From assembly GCF_003072125.1 (NCBI RefSeq), contig NZ_QCYH01000001.1:1-64000 (forward strand): a stretch of DNA of 64,000 nt. The letters run 5' to 3'. Shown one piece after another: positions 1 through 8,677 of this stretch. Within the stretch, counting starts at the first letter, position 1, and each line of letters begins with the position of its first letter. Source of the stretch: Pelagivirga sediminicola. Lineage in GTDB: Bacteria; Pseudomonadota; Alphaproteobacteria; Rhodobacterales; Rhodobacteraceae. The notes under the pieces are model-generated. The model saw nothing but the letters and a program-made list of their open reading frames with translations. It was not told the origin of the DNA and did no database searches. The position numbers were made by a program, and so were the translations under genes.

Positions 1-8
1 ATAATCAA

Positions 9-371
9 TCACACGAACGAGCCAGAGCCTCCAATGCTCAAGCCGCTCTGATGTCCCATTTTATTTGACGACGGACACCCAAGGGTAGCGTGGAAGCCCG
101 CGATCGCGGCAGGCGCGACGAAGGCGAGCGCGACGGCAAGCTTCAGCCACATGGCCCGAGCGAACAGGATGAGGAACTGCGCAAAGCCGAACACAAGGGC
201 CGCGCCAAAAAGTCCGACAAGGACGCTGCCCGGCAGGCCAGCACCCGTCTGATAGGCCCACATTCCGGCCACCACACCGCCGAGCCCGGGCAAGGCGTAA
301 ATAGCAAGTGTGAACAGCAACCAGCAGAGGACGGCGATTGCAGCGATGGACCCAAGAATAGCGATAATCAT
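9..371 (-). CDS. Small membrane protein, unknown function
   Basis: The predicted protein has 120 residues. About three hydrophobic stretches (roughly residues 1-25, 28-55 and 58-95) are rich in Ala, Leu, Val and Gly, so it is probably an inner-membrane protein. The C-terminal 25 residues are polar and Gly/Ser-rich. I do not recognise a family. It is divergent from the LysE-type exporter, with 221 bp between the two starts. The reading frame is open and membrane-like, but an opposite-strand frame overlaps it, so the gene call is moderate. Confidence 0.5.
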   Translation of the reverse strand: MIIAILGSIAAIAVLCWLLFTLAIYALPGLGGVVAGMWAYQTGAGLPGSVLVGLFGAALVFGFAQFLILFARAMWLKLAVALAFVAPAAIAGFHATLGCPSSNKMGHQSGLSIGGSGSFV

Positions 372-592
372 GGTGGCATCTCCGTGAGACTTTGGACTCT
401 GACGGTCGCGCCTCCACCACCACCTCGGCGCACGTCATAACTTTACCATACCAAGGGTTGAACCGCGAGCGGGTCGGGCCGCTACGAGCCCGAGAGTGAC
501 TAGTGCTACCCAGCACAAAGCGATCCCATATTTCTTCTTTACATCATGTCATCCCTGTGGCTGGCTCGCTGGAAATCTCGAAAGGTGTTCTC

Positions 593-1222
593 ATGGATTT
601 TCAGATCTGGCTTGCGTTTGTTGCAGCCTCCATCGCGCTCTTGCTCATTCCAGGACCCACCGTTCTACTGGTCCTCAGCTATGCGATCAGCCAAGGAAAA
701 CGGGTGGCGTTAGCGACTGTCGGTGGCGTGGCGTTGGGTGACCTTATCGCAATGTCAGCTTCCCTTGCTGGCTTGGGGGCATTGGTTCTTGCGTCGGCCA
801 CTCTGTTTACGGCCCTGAAGTGGGTCGGCGCGGTGTATCTGATTTATCTCGGGATCAAACTATTCCGAAGTGCATCAACGGCCTCCCTTGACGAATTGGA
901 GAAAGTCACGGAATCGAACGCATTAAGCGTGTTCGGACACGCCGCGGCTGTGACAGCACTCAATCCCAAGTCGATCGTGTTCTTCATCGCATTCGTTCCT
1001 CAGTTTGTGGTCGTTGATCGTCCGCTTATCCCGCAGTTCGCAATTCTGGTTGTCACATTCGTCGGACTGGCCGCGATCAACGCACTTGCCTATGCGCTAT
1101 TGGCTGACAAGTTACGGGCGAAAATTGCTCGCCCATCAGTTTTGGCCTGGTTCTCCCGGCTGGGCGGAAGCGCCCTGATAGCAATGGGCGTAGCGACAGC
1201 AGCATTCAAGCGTTCGCAGTAA
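593..1222 (+). CDS. LysE/RhtB-family amino-acid exporter
   Basis: This 209-residue membrane protein has the usual length and layout of the LysE/RhtB exporters: an N-terminal hydrophobic helix, the motif LLIPGPTVLLVLSYAISQG near residues 15-35, a glycine-rich second helix, YLIYLGIKLFRS, and the NPKSIVFFIAFVPQF segment that opens the second half. Such proteins expel amino acids or related small molecules by proton exchange. The substrate cannot be told from sequence. I chose the ATG at 593 because AAAGGTG sits about 9 bp upstream and the first transmembrane helix then begins at once. An upstream in-frame start at 503 would add an unrelated polar extension. It is probably accessory cargo. Confidence 0.85.
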   Translation: MDFQIWLAFVAASIALLLIPGPTVLLVLSYAISQGKRVALATVGGVALGDLIAMSASLAGLGALVLASATLFTALKWVGAVYLIYLGIKLFRSASTASLDELEKVTESNALSVFGHAAAVTALNPKSIVFFIAFVPQFVVVDRPLIPQFAILVVTFVGLAAINALAYALLADKLRAKIARPSVLAWFSRLGGSALIAMGVATAAFKRSQ

Positions 1223-1271
1223 CCCAAACTGAAGGTCAGCTCCGTCCCGTAAGGCCACTATTTGCGGCGGT

Positions 1272-2192
1272 TCATCCGAATCGCCGCACCGGAATGCCGA
1301 GCTTCCTGGCCTTGTCGGCGAGGTTCTCCTGAATGCCGGTGCCGGGGAACACTATGACCCCGATCGGCAGGACGTCGAGCATCTGGTCGTTGCGCTTGAA
1401 GGGCGCGGCGCGGCCGTGCTTCGCCCAGTCCGGCGCGAAGCCGATCTGGGTGACGTTGCGATGATCGGCCCAGCGAGCGGCGATCTTTTCGGCACCCTTC
1501 GGCGATTTGCCGTGCATCAGCACCATGTCCGGGTGCTTGGCATGCACCTGGTCGAGCTTATCCCAGATCAGCTTGTGATCGTTGAACTCGGCGCCGCCTG
1601 ACACGGCGACCTTCGGACCTGCGGGCAACAGCACTTCGCGGTTGGCGCGTTTGCGCTCGGCAAGGAAGTCGCGGCTGTCAATCATCGCCGATGTAAGGGC
1701 GCGATGGTTCACCTGCGAGCCGGTGCGCGGAGACCAGGGCGATCCTGTCGTGCGGAGATACTGCTCGGCAGCGCTGTCGCGGAAGACTTCCAGGCTGTCG
1801 CGGCGTTCGATGAGACCTTGGCCGGTCTCGATAAGGCGTTCGAGTTCGACCGCCTTGATTTCGGAGCCGTCCTGTTCGCGCTGCCCGCGCTTCTGGGCCT
1901 GCTCGTTGTCGTCGAGCTTGCGTTCGAGCCGGTCGGCGGCGCGGTGGAACATGTTGACGGTTGACCAGAGAAGGTCGTCGAGTTCGCCATCGAGGGCGGT
2001 ATCAGCCATGGTGGCGATCAGGGCGTCGAAGATGTCGGAAACTGCTCCGGCGATGACATTGTCCTCCGGGACGAGGCGCGGGTCCGGGCCGTGACCGTCG
2101 TGGCGGTAGCCATGGAGTTCCAGTTCGTTCAGCGCGTGCTCGGTCGGTGAGGATTCGTGATACGGTTCGAAGGTGTCGTCGTAGAGTGTCAT
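1272..2192 (-). CDS. DUF2493 (SLOG-superfamily) protein
   Basis: The protein has 306 residues. The C-terminal third (about 190-306) carries the DUF2493 signature: a beta strand ending in VAVSGGAEF, a VLMHGKSPKGAEKIAARWA segment, then DVLPIGVIVFPGTGIQ near the end. This is a Rossmann-like fold of the SLOG superfamily, predicted to bind nucleotide-derived ligands. The N-terminal 190 residues are charged, helical and possibly coiled-coil. Proteins of this type are frequent on conjugative plasmids and integrative elements of alphaproteobacteria, often near ParB-like and strawberry-notch genes as here. A perfect 7-bp hairpin lies just upstream of its start (2215-2233). The biochemical role is unknown. 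Confidence 0.8.
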   Translation of the reverse strand: MTLYDDTFEPYHESSPTEHALNELELHGYRHDGHGPDPRLVPEDNVIAGAVSDIFDALIATMADTALDGELDDLLWSTVNMFHRAADRLERKLDDNEQAQKRGQREQDGSEIKAVELERLIETGQGLIERRDSLEVFRDSAAEQYLRTTGSPWSPRTGSQVNHRALTSAMIDSRDFLAERKRANREVLLPAGPKVAVSGGAEFNDHKLIWDKLDQVHAKHPDMVLMHGKSPKGAEKIAARWADHRNVTQIGFAPDWAKHGRAAPFKRNDQMLDVLPIGVIVFPGTGIQENLADKARKLGIPVRRFG

Positions 2193-2214
2193 CGGGTGGC
2201 TCCCTTTGTCGGTT

Positions 2215-2233
2215 GGCCGCGCCCGCCGCGGCC
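2215..2233 (-). promoter_or_regulatory. Hairpin in the leader of the DUF2493 gene
   Basis: A perfect inverted repeat has arms at 2215-2221 and 2227-2233 (GGCCGCG/CGCGGCC) and a 5-base loop. It ends about 22 bases upstream of the ATG at 2192. It may be a fourth, divergent counterpart of the leaders upstream of ParB and ArdC, but it lacks their AGAGG loop and outer CCGTGACGGG stem. The relation is therefore not shown. Confidence 0.4.
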
Positions 2234-2514
2234 TTCATGGCGCCGAAAGACGGCGGGCGGACCGGGCCTGCATCCTGGAGCGGTAGCGGAAGGACCGGAG
2301 CGTCAGCGGAGGATGGCGGAGGCGGCGATTTTGTTTCGCGATGGAAAGGCCCGAAGGGCCGAGGGAAAATCGTTGGCCGTAGCCATTGCCGGACCGGGCT
2401 GCTTGCCGTCCGGTCGCCTCTCAGGAAGGCCGGGGCGCGGCCCTCTCCGGCATCCTCGGGGAGCCGTTAACGAATGCTGCGACGTCACCGCCATAGACTT
2501 CATCGCTGCCCCGT
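2234..2514. other. Intergenic stretch without a convincing gene
   Basis: This is most of a 322-bp gap between the TOPRIM protein's end and the DUF2493 gene's start, both on the minus strand. It holds a small GC hairpin around 2345-2365 (GGCCCTTCGGGCC read on the minus strand) followed by TTTCC, which could act as a weak terminator. I see no convincing open frame or repeat. The frames present on both strands have neither a ribosome-binding site nor family resemblance. Confidence 0.4.
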
Positions 2515-3582
2515 TCAGGCGGACAGAACGGACTCCATGAACCTCGCGACATCCTGCGGGGCGAGCTGGACCCGAATCGAGGCCCGAAAAGCGTCGAGAC
2601 CACGCAGGCGGAGGTCCTCGTTGAGATCGCCCAGCATCGGCGAGAGTGGCAGCGCTTCTATGCCAAGCGCATCGGCTCGTTCAACGAGCGTATCCCGCGC
2701 GCCGTCTCCCGCCGGATCGTCGTCACGGACGATATAGAGACGGCGCAACGTATCGGGGAACAGGATGGCGGCGAGATGCGCAGCAGACAGCGCGGCTGCC
2801 ATCGGCATCTCGGGCAGTACGCATCGCAGCGACAGCATGGTCTCGATACCTTCGCCCGCCGCCATGACATCCCCCGCAACACCGAACCGGACGGCATGGC
2901 CGAGCAGGTCGCCCATTGCCCGTCGCGGCGTCTCGATGGGAGCCTTGCCGAGTGTCGCCTCGCTGAACCCGGTCGGATCGAGCCAGGTGCGATGGGCGCC
3001 GGTCTGGTGGCTGTCGAGATCGGTGACGGACGCGATCAGGGCCGGCCAGGTCTCTGTCGGGCTATGCTCCTCAGGCCGGTAATAGCAGCGCGGATGAAAC
3101 CGCAGCGATCCGGTTCCGTGCAAAGCCGCAATGCCGCGCTTACGGAAATACGTTTCCGCGAGTGTGCCCGTAATCGACTGCGCCATCGAGAACAGGCGTC
3201 TCGCCGCCAACGGCGAACCCGTTGGTGCGGGCGATTTGCGTCCGGTCGATGATGCCGACCCCGGCTCGGGATGCGGCAGGCTGAGAAACCGCCGCGCCTC
3301 GTCGGCCACGTCCCTGAACTTGACCAGCCCGCAACTCTCGCGAATGACGTCCAAGAGATCGCCATGCTCGCCGGTGGCCGCGTCGGTCCACTTGCCGGCC
3401 GCGCCCTTGCCGGATTCGGGGCCGATCAACCGGACGAACATGGAGCGGCCCGGCGTATTGCGGACATCGCCGACCATCCAGTAGCGGCCCTCGCGCCGCC
3501 CGCTGGAGAGATATTCGCGGCACACGGCCTCGGCCTGCCGGCCGAGACGATGTGCAAGATCGGATGCGTCGCGGGTCATCAT
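2515..3582 (-). CDS. TOPRIM-domain (primase-like) protein of mobile elements
   Basis: The protein has 355 residues. The central and C-terminal part resembles a TOPRIM nucleotidyl-transfer fold: AAGEGIETMLSL supplies the conserved Glu, and LYIVRDDDPAGDGA supplies the Asp pair. The N-terminal half (WMVGDVRNTPGRSMFVRL, then GKWTDAATGEHGDLLDVI) matches the zinc-free primase-associated region common in plasmid and ICE proteins of this type. The ATG at 3582 overlaps the upstream gene's stop in an ATGATGA arrangement, which indicates translational coupling. A role in priming or processing element DNA is likely by family. The exact reaction is not known. Confidence 0.75.
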   Translation of the reverse strand: MMTRDASDLAHRLGRQAEAVCREYLSSGRREGRYWMVGDVRNTPGRSMFVRLIGPESGKGAAGKWTDAATGEHGDLLDVIRESCGLVKFRDVADEARRFLSLPHPEPGSASSTGRKSPAPTGSPLAARRLFSMAQSITGTLAETYFRKRGIAALHGTGSLRFHPRCYYRPEEHSPTETWPALIASVTDLDSHQTGAHRTWLDPTGFSEATLGKAPIETPRRAMGDLLGHAVRFGVAGDVMAAGEGIETMLSLRCVLPEMPMAAALSAAHLAAILFPDTLRRLYIVRDDDPAGDGARDTLVERADALGIEALPLSPMLGDLNEDLRLRGLDAFRASIRVQLAPQDVARFMESVLSA

Positions 3583-6500
3583 GCTGCCTCCCGCTCGGCG
3601 ATGCGCTCGACCGGAAACCGCTCCAGCAACCTGGCGAGAACGCTCGCGCCGGATGCGTCGGTCGGGACGAACAGCCGGAACTTCCACGAGATGATCTCGC
3701 CGAAGAGGCCATAGGCCTTGAGGCGGTCGCGTATCGTGTCGGTGAAGCCGGTGAGCTCGATGCGGTTCGCGCCCATGACGCGGGCACGGCGAAGCTGAAG
3801 TCCCTCGGCGAGGTCGAGGATCGTGCGACCCTCGGTCAGCGCGGCGAAGGCGTCGTCCGCCGAGAGGCTGGCGGCGCCCGTCGTCGCCGCGTTCGCGGCC
3901 CAGGCCGGTGAGACCTTGCGGCCGATGATCCGCTCGCCATCGTCGGTCTGGAGCCGGTAGACCCGCGTCGATTCATTGGGCAGGCGTTTCCAGATCGGCA
4001 GCAACAGTCCGGAGACGATGTGGACCGTGCTGTCGGTGTATTCCGGGACCGCCGCCACTTCGGTGTCCCAGATGTGCGCAAAGGTCTCGCGGTCGGTTTC
4101 GACCCAGTGCGTGTCGCCCATCATTGTAGTGGGCACCTTGGTGGATTCCATCGGCCGGATCAGGCGCACCCGGCGTTCGACGACACCGTCGTCGTCGATC
4201 ACGCTGGTGGTCGGGACACGCACCGCGGCTCGGCCCGATCGCTCGTTGATCAGCAGGGCGGCACGCGGATCGGCAAGTTGGTCGAGCGCCTCGTCCAGCG
4301 CGACCGGATGGTTGCGCTCCCGCTGCGCGATGGTGAGCAGCGTGGTCTCCGCCCCGGTGGCTGGATGGGTGTGGATCACTTGCCGGTCGGTGACGGTGAA
4401 CTGCTCGCCCCTCAGCGTCTCCAGCCCGACATCATAGGTGCCGCTGGCGATGGCACCCTCGATCCGGGCGGTGAGGATCTGTTCGAAATGCGCGAACAGG
4501 ATGTTCTGCAGATCGATGGTGAGCGCCAGCAGCCGGTTGAGGAAGGTGGTGATCGGCGGCAGGTCGTCCTTGATGCCGTTATCATCCATGAGCTTCAGTC
4601 CCGTCGAGGTCTCGAATGTCTCGAGCGGGCAACCTTCGACCTTGCCGCCGACGATCATGAGATAGAGCCGGCGCAGCGCGTCGCGCGCATAGGCGCTTTC
4701 AAGATTGTCCTCGGCGCGGAACAGACCCTGGCCGCCGGTCTGGCGCTGGCCGCGTGTTATCGCGCCGAGCGTGTCGAGGCGGCGGGCGATGGTCGAGAGG
4801 AAGCGTTTTTCCGCCTTCACGTCGGTGGCGACCGGCCGGAAGAGTGGCGGCTGCGCCTGGTTCGTGCGGTTGGTGCGGCCCAGGCCCTGGATCGCGGCAT
4901 CAGCTTTCCAGCCCGGCTCCAGCAGATAGTGGACGCGCAGCCGCCGGTTCTTCGCCGCGAGGTCTGCATGATAGGAGCGCCCCGTGCCTCCGGCGTCCGA
5001 GAAGACCAGGATGCGCTTGACGTCATCCATGAAGGCTGCGGCCTCGGCGAGGTTGGCGGCGACGGCGCGGCCTTCCACGGCGAGGCGATCACCCTTGCGG
5101 ACGATGCGGCGCGAGCGGCCGGTCACCTCGGCCACCTCATCGGTGCCGAAGCGCTGGACGATCTGGTCGAGCGCGCCGGGCACGGGCGGCAGCGAAGCAA
5201 GCTTTTCGATCAGCCGGTCGCGCCGAGCGATGGCTTCGCGGCTTTGAACGGGCTGGCCGTCGCGGGTTACCGGGCGGGAACACAGATTGCCCTCCGAGTC
5301 GGTGAAGGGCTCGTAGAGCTGCACCGGGAAGGAGTGGGCCAGATAGTCGAGCACATATTCGCGCGGCGTGATGTCGACCTGGACGTCGTTCCAGTCCTCG
5401 GTGGGGATCTCGGCGAGCCGCCGCTCCATCAGCGCTTCGCCGGTCGAGACGATCTGGATGACGGCGGCATGGCCGGCTTCGAGATCGGCGTCGATGGCGC
5501 GGATCAGCGAGGGCGTCTTCATCGCCGTGATGAGGTGGTTGAAGAAGCGCTGCTTGGCGCTCTCGAAAGCCGAGCGGGCCGCAGACTTGGCCTGCCGGTT
5601 CAGCGTGCCCTCGCTGCCGGTGATATTGGTCGCCTGCATGGCGGCGTCGAGATTGTTGTGAATGATCGCGAAGGCGCCGGCATAGGCGTCGTACATGCGC
5701 CGCTGCTCGTCGGTGAGCCGGTGCTCGACCAGCTCGTATTCGACCCCTTCATATGAGAGCGAACGGGCCTGATAGAGGCCGAGCGCCTTGAGGTCACGCG
5801 CCAGCACCTCCATGGCGGCGACACCGCCATCCTCGATCGCCTCGACGAATTCTGCCCGCGTCGCAAACGGAAAATCCTCGCCGCCCCACAGACCGAGTCG
5901 CTGGGCATAGGCGAGATTGTGGACCGTGGTCGCGCCGGTCGCCGAGACATAGACTACGCGCGCGTCGGGGAGCGCGTGCTGCAAGCGCAGTCCCGCGCGG
6001 CCCTGCAGCGAGGCGGCCTGGTCGCCACGTTCGCTCTTCGATCCGGCGGCGTTCTGCATGGCGTGGCTCTCGTCGAAAATGATCACTCCATCGAAATCAT
6101 CCCCCAACCAATCGACGATCTGCTGCACGCGCGAAACCTTCGATCCGCGCTCGTCGGAGCGCAGCGTGGCATAGGTCGTAAAAAGGATGCCCTGCGCCAG
6201 ACGGATCGGCGTGCCCTGGCGAAACCGCGAGAGCGGTGAGATCAGCAGCCGTTCCTGACCGAGCGCCGACCAGTCGCGCTGTGCGTCCTCAAGCAGCTTG
6301 TCGGACTTGGACACCCAGACAGCGCGGCGGCGGCCCTTGAGCCAGTTGTCGAGCAGGATGCCGGCGACCTGGCGGCCCTTGCCCGCGCCGGTGCCGTCGC
6401 CGAGGAACCAGCCACGCCGGAAGCGGACCGCGTCGTCGGCATCCTCCGCCGCGGCGGTGACGACATCGTAGGTCTCATCGATGGTCCAGGCACCGGTGAG

Positions 6501-7856
6501 ATGTTGGGCATGGGCTTGACCGGCATAGATCACGCTTTCGAGCTGGGCGTCGGAGAGAGTGCCATCGGCCGTGAGTGCGGCTGGCAGATGCGGACGATAC
6601 TCTGGCTTCGGCGGCGCGACCGAGGCCATGGCGGCGGACTGGACGAGCCTGGTGGGATGCGCCTGAGAGCCGGGAATACGGATCGATTGAAGCGCGTATT
6701 CCTCATAAAGCGCATCAGTGAGGCGTGCGCCCTGCGGCGGGGTCCAGTCGACCGTCTCGTAGGAGAGCTCTTCACCCGTCGGGTCGGCAATGGAAGATGC
6801 GGTGCTGACATCGCCGTGGTTGCGGGGAGCGGTCGAGATCGAGCTCACCGCGGTGATCCGCTGTTCGGTGATCGCCGGCAAGGAGACCGGGGCACGGGGT
6901 GGCATATCCGCCTCGATCCAGCCGAGCAGCGTCGCGACATCGGGGGCGATGCCCCGCGACGCCGGAAAGGCGGTGGGATCATCGGTGGCGATCTTGTCGA
7001 TCACCGTCAGCCGCGTATCGATGGTGGTGCCATGGCGCGCATAGACCGCGCCGTCGATCGCAGCGGTAAAGACGACGCGGCCGCGTTCCTGCAGACGCAC
7101 GAAGGTATCCCGCCAATTCCGCGCATCGGGTGCGAAGCTGGCACCGGTGATGGTGACGAGGCGTCCGCCGGGTGCCAGACGCGCGAGCGCCGAGGCGACA
7201 TGACGATAGGCGACATCTGCCATGCGGCCCGACACGTTTGCCATCACCGAGAATGGCGGATTCATCAGCACGACGCTGGGAACGGCACTGGCGTCCAGAT
7301 AGTCGTCGATCTGGGCCGCATCGAAGCGTGTGACCGAAAGAGCCGGAAAGAGGGAAGAGAGAAACGCGCCGCGCGTCTCGGCCAGTTCGTTGAGATGGAG
7401 CCGGCCCCCGGCGATTTCGGCGAGAATGGCGAGCAGGCCGGTGCCGGCGGAGGGTTCCAGCACGATATCGTCCGCGGTGATCGCGGCGGCGGTCGCCGCG
7501 GCGAATCCCAGGGGGATCGGCGTCGAGAATTGCTGAAAGGCTTCGCTCTCCTCGGAACGGCGGGTGTGAGAGGGCTGAAGGCCTGCGATTCTGGTGAGCA
7601 ATGGCAACGCGCCCGCCGGAGACCCGGCTTTGCGCAGAAGCGCCTTTCCGTATTTGCGCAAAAACAGGACGGCGGCACCTTCGCAGACGTCATAGGCGGT
7701 CTTCCAGTCCCAGGCGCCATCGGTATCGGAGCCGCCGAAAGCGGCGTCCATCGCGATGCGGAGCGCGGGCGCGTCGATGCGGCGGCCTTGTTCGAGAAGC
7801 GGAAGGAGTTGATGGGCAGCGCGGGCGAGCGCCGCCGCGGGAACGATCTCTGTCAT
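3579..7856 (-). CDS. Strawberry-notch-like bifunctional methyltransferase/helicase
   Basis: This giant protein has 1,425 residues. The N-terminal part (about 100-260) is an N6-adenine-type methyltransferase-like domain with the SAM-binding segment EPSAGTGLLAILAE near residue 130 and the NPPF catalytic motif near residue 198. The middle is an SF2 helicase of the strawberry-notch type: Walker A GDGTGAGKG near 483, DESH near 590, and a C-terminal RecA lobe with GLGRTNRTNQ. This fusion is typical of large plasmids, phages and integrative elements and may modify or protect element DNA. I chose the ATG at 7856 because the protein begins well there and a purine-rich leader precedes it. It is preceded by leader C and overlaps the TOPRIM gene by 4 bases. 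Confidence 0.85.
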   Translation of the reverse strand: MTEIVPAAALARAAHQLLPLLEQGRRIDAPALRIAMDAAFGGSDTDGAWDWKTAYDVCEGAAVLFLRKYGKALLRKAGSPAGALPLLTRIAGLQPSHTRRSEESEAFQQFSTPIPLGFAAATAAAITADDIVLEPSAGTGLLAILAEIAGGRLHLNELAETRGAFLSSLFPALSVTRFDAAQIDDYLDASAVPSVVLMNPPFSVMANVSGRMADVAYRHVASALARLAPGGRLVTITGASFAPDARNWRDTFVRLQERGRVVFTAAIDGAVYARHGTTIDTRLTVIDKIATDDPTAFPASRGIAPDVATLLGWIEADMPPRAPVSLPAITEQRITAVSSISTAPRNHGDVSTASSIADPTGEELSYETVDWTPPQGARLTDALYEEYALQSIRIPGSQAHPTRLVQSAAMASVAPPKPEYRPHLPAALTADGTLSDAQLESVIYAGQAHAQHLTGAWTIDETYDVVTAAAEDADDAVRFRRGWFLGDGTGAGKGRQVAGILLDNWLKGRRRAVWVSKSDKLLEDAQRDWSALGQERLLISPLSRFRQGTPIRLAQGILFTTYATLRSDERGSKVSRVQQIVDWLGDDFDGVIIFDESHAMQNAAGSKSERGDQAASLQGRAGLRLQHALPDARVVYVSATGATTVHNLAYAQRLGLWGGEDFPFATRAEFVEAIEDGGVAAMEVLARDLKALGLYQARSLSYEGVEYELVEHRLTDEQRRMYDAYAGAFAIIHNNLDAAMQATNITGSEGTLNRQAKSAARSAFESAKQRFFNHLITAMKTPSLIRAIDADLEAGHAAVIQIVSTGEALMERRLAEIPTEDWNDVQVDITPREYVLDYLAHSFPVQLYEPFTDSEGNLCSRPVTRDGQPVQSREAIARRDRLIEKLASLPPVPGALDQIVQRFGTDEVAEVTGRSRRIVRKGDRLAVEGRAVAANLAEAAAFMDDVKRILVFSDAGGTGRSYHADLAAKNRRLRVHYLLEPGWKADAAIQGLGRTNRTNQAQPPLFRPVATDVKAEKRFLSTIARRLDTLGAITRGQRQTGGQGLFRAEDNLESAYARDALRRLYLMIVGGKVEGCPLETFETSTGLKLMDDNGIKDDLPPITTFLNRLLALTIDLQNILFAHFEQILTARIEGAIASGTYDVGLETLRGEQFTVTDRQVIHTHPATGAETTLLTIAQRERNHPVALDEALDQLADPRAALLINERSGRAAVRVPTTSVIDDDGVVERRVRLIRPMESTKVPTTMMGDTHWVETDRETFAHIWDTEVAAVPEYTDSTVHIVSGLLLPIWKRLPNESTRVYRLQTDDGERIIGRKVSPAWAANAATTGAASLSADDAFAALTEGRTILDLAEGLQLRRARVMGANRIELTGFTDTIRDRLKAYGLFGEIISWKFRLFVPTDASGASVLARLLERFPVERIAEREAA

Positions 7857-7876
7857 GGGGGAGAACCTCGGGAGAG

Positions 7877-7954
7877 CGGGAACGAGACAAGCCGTGCGGC
7901 GCTCTCTCTTTGACCGCACCGGCTCAAACCCGTCCCGGCAACCCTCTCCCTCTC
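7877..7954 (-). ncRNA. Leader hairpin C (divergent radC-type cis element)
   Basis: Read on the minus strand, the order is a purine run GAGAGGGAGAGGG, then CCGGGACGGG, then a long hairpin GCCGGTGCGG with a loop containing AGAGAGAG closed by CCGCACGGC. It matches leaders A and B in order and in the GA-rich loop. Its outer stem is imperfect. It lies directly in front of the strawberry-notch gene and overlaps the preceding stop by two bases. I treat it as a degenerate member of the same family. Confidence 0.45.
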
Positions 7955-8171
7955 AAGGCTCGGGCGGTCGATAGGCGTCGTAGGGATTACCGTCGGCAAG
8001 ATGGCCGAAGGGCGTAAAGAGGAAATCGCCGCCATCCCGGCCGACCGCGCAGATCACGTAGCGTACCGCCCCGGTCTCGGCGTCGGTGTATTCGAGCAGG
8101 GCGAGGTTGCTGTCGGCGGCGGCGCGCAAAAGCGTCTGAAAATTGGCGCGGGCATGGTCGGGAATGCTCAT
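7953..8171 (-). CDS. Small conserved element protein, unknown
   Basis: A 72-residue soluble protein beginning MSIPDHARANFQTLLRAA and containing a strand-rich second half (RYVICAVGRDGGDFLFTPFGH). Short proteins with this pattern commonly accompany ParB-like and strawberry-notch genes on alphaproteobacterial elements, but I cannot name a function. Its ATG overlaps the stop of the upstream gene by 4 bases, so the two are translated together. The tail ends in YRPPEP. Confidence 0.65.
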   Translation of the reverse strand: MSIPDHARANFQTLLRAAADSNLALLEYTDAETGAVRYVICAVGRDGGDFLFTPFGHLADGNPYDAYRPPEP

Positions 8172-8578
8172 GGCCGATCTCCCTCCAGTGTCTCGGCGAG
8201 CCATTCGCCGGTGTAGGTCCACGCCACGGTCTCGCCGGTGGCGAGATTGAGGACATGGGCTCCGCCGCCGAACGCATCGATGCGTGGCCGTGAAGAGGTA
8301 TTGGCGTATTGGAAGCCCCATCGTCCGGTCAGCGAGAACGCGGCCGCGCAGCGCTTGACGAACTGGATGACATGTTCCGGATCGCCGGTGACATCGTCGC
8401 GCATCCAGAGGCAGGTGCCGCCATGTTCGGGCACGATGGAGAGATCGAAGCCTTCGGACGGCGGGTCTTCCGAGGCGTTTTCGTCGGAAAGGCGATTGTA
8501 GAGATCGAGCGCGCGCGCCGCGTTCTCGGGTGTTCGCACGTCGAGGACGCACGAGAAGTGCGTGAAGTAGTCGGCCAT
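8168..8578 (-). CDS. Conserved element protein, unknown
   Basis: The protein has 136 residues and starts MADYFTHFSCVLDV. The ATG at 8578 is preceded by CAGGAG at good spacing, so I prefer it to an upstream in-frame ATG at 8623 that lies inside a hairpin. The fold looks alpha/beta, with a Trp-rich middle (GGTCLWMRDD, GRWGFQYAN). I recognise no catalytic motif. It forms a two-gene unit with the next small gene through a 4-base overlap and probably belongs to the element's maintenance module. Confidence 0.65.
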   Translation of the reverse strand: MADYFTHFSCVLDVRTPENAARALDLYNRLSDENASEDPPSEGFDLSIVPEHGGTCLWMRDDVTGDPEHVIQFVKRCAAAFSLTGRWGFQYANTSSRPRIDAFGGGAHVLNLATGETVAWTYTGEWLAETLEGDRP

Positions 8579-8589
8579 GACAGGCTCCT

Positions 8590-8675
8590 GAAACAGAAAG
8601 GCCCGGTGCGGTGACCGGGCCATGTTGGGATTGACGGGGTGAGATGCGGGGCGGCCCTGGCCGCCCCGCCTGAGC
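8590..8675 (-). terminator. Two GC hairpins after the ParB-like gene
   Basis: On the minus strand, just after the ParB-like stop codon, come a hairpin GGGGCGGCC-AG-GGCCGCCCC (about 8650-8672) and a second one GGCCCGGT-CACCGC-ACCGGGCC (about 8599-8622) followed by TTTCTG. The second has the shape of an intrinsic terminator with a short U run. They separate the ParB-like transcript from the two small genes downstream. Confidence 0.5.
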
Positions 8676-8677
8676 GG

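Noticed and set aside
1264..1287. Terminator between the LysE-type and DUF2493 genes
   Set aside because: A hairpin GCGGCGGTTC-ATCC-GAATCGCCGC is present, but it overlaps the 3' end of the DUF2493 gene and no U run follows on either strand.
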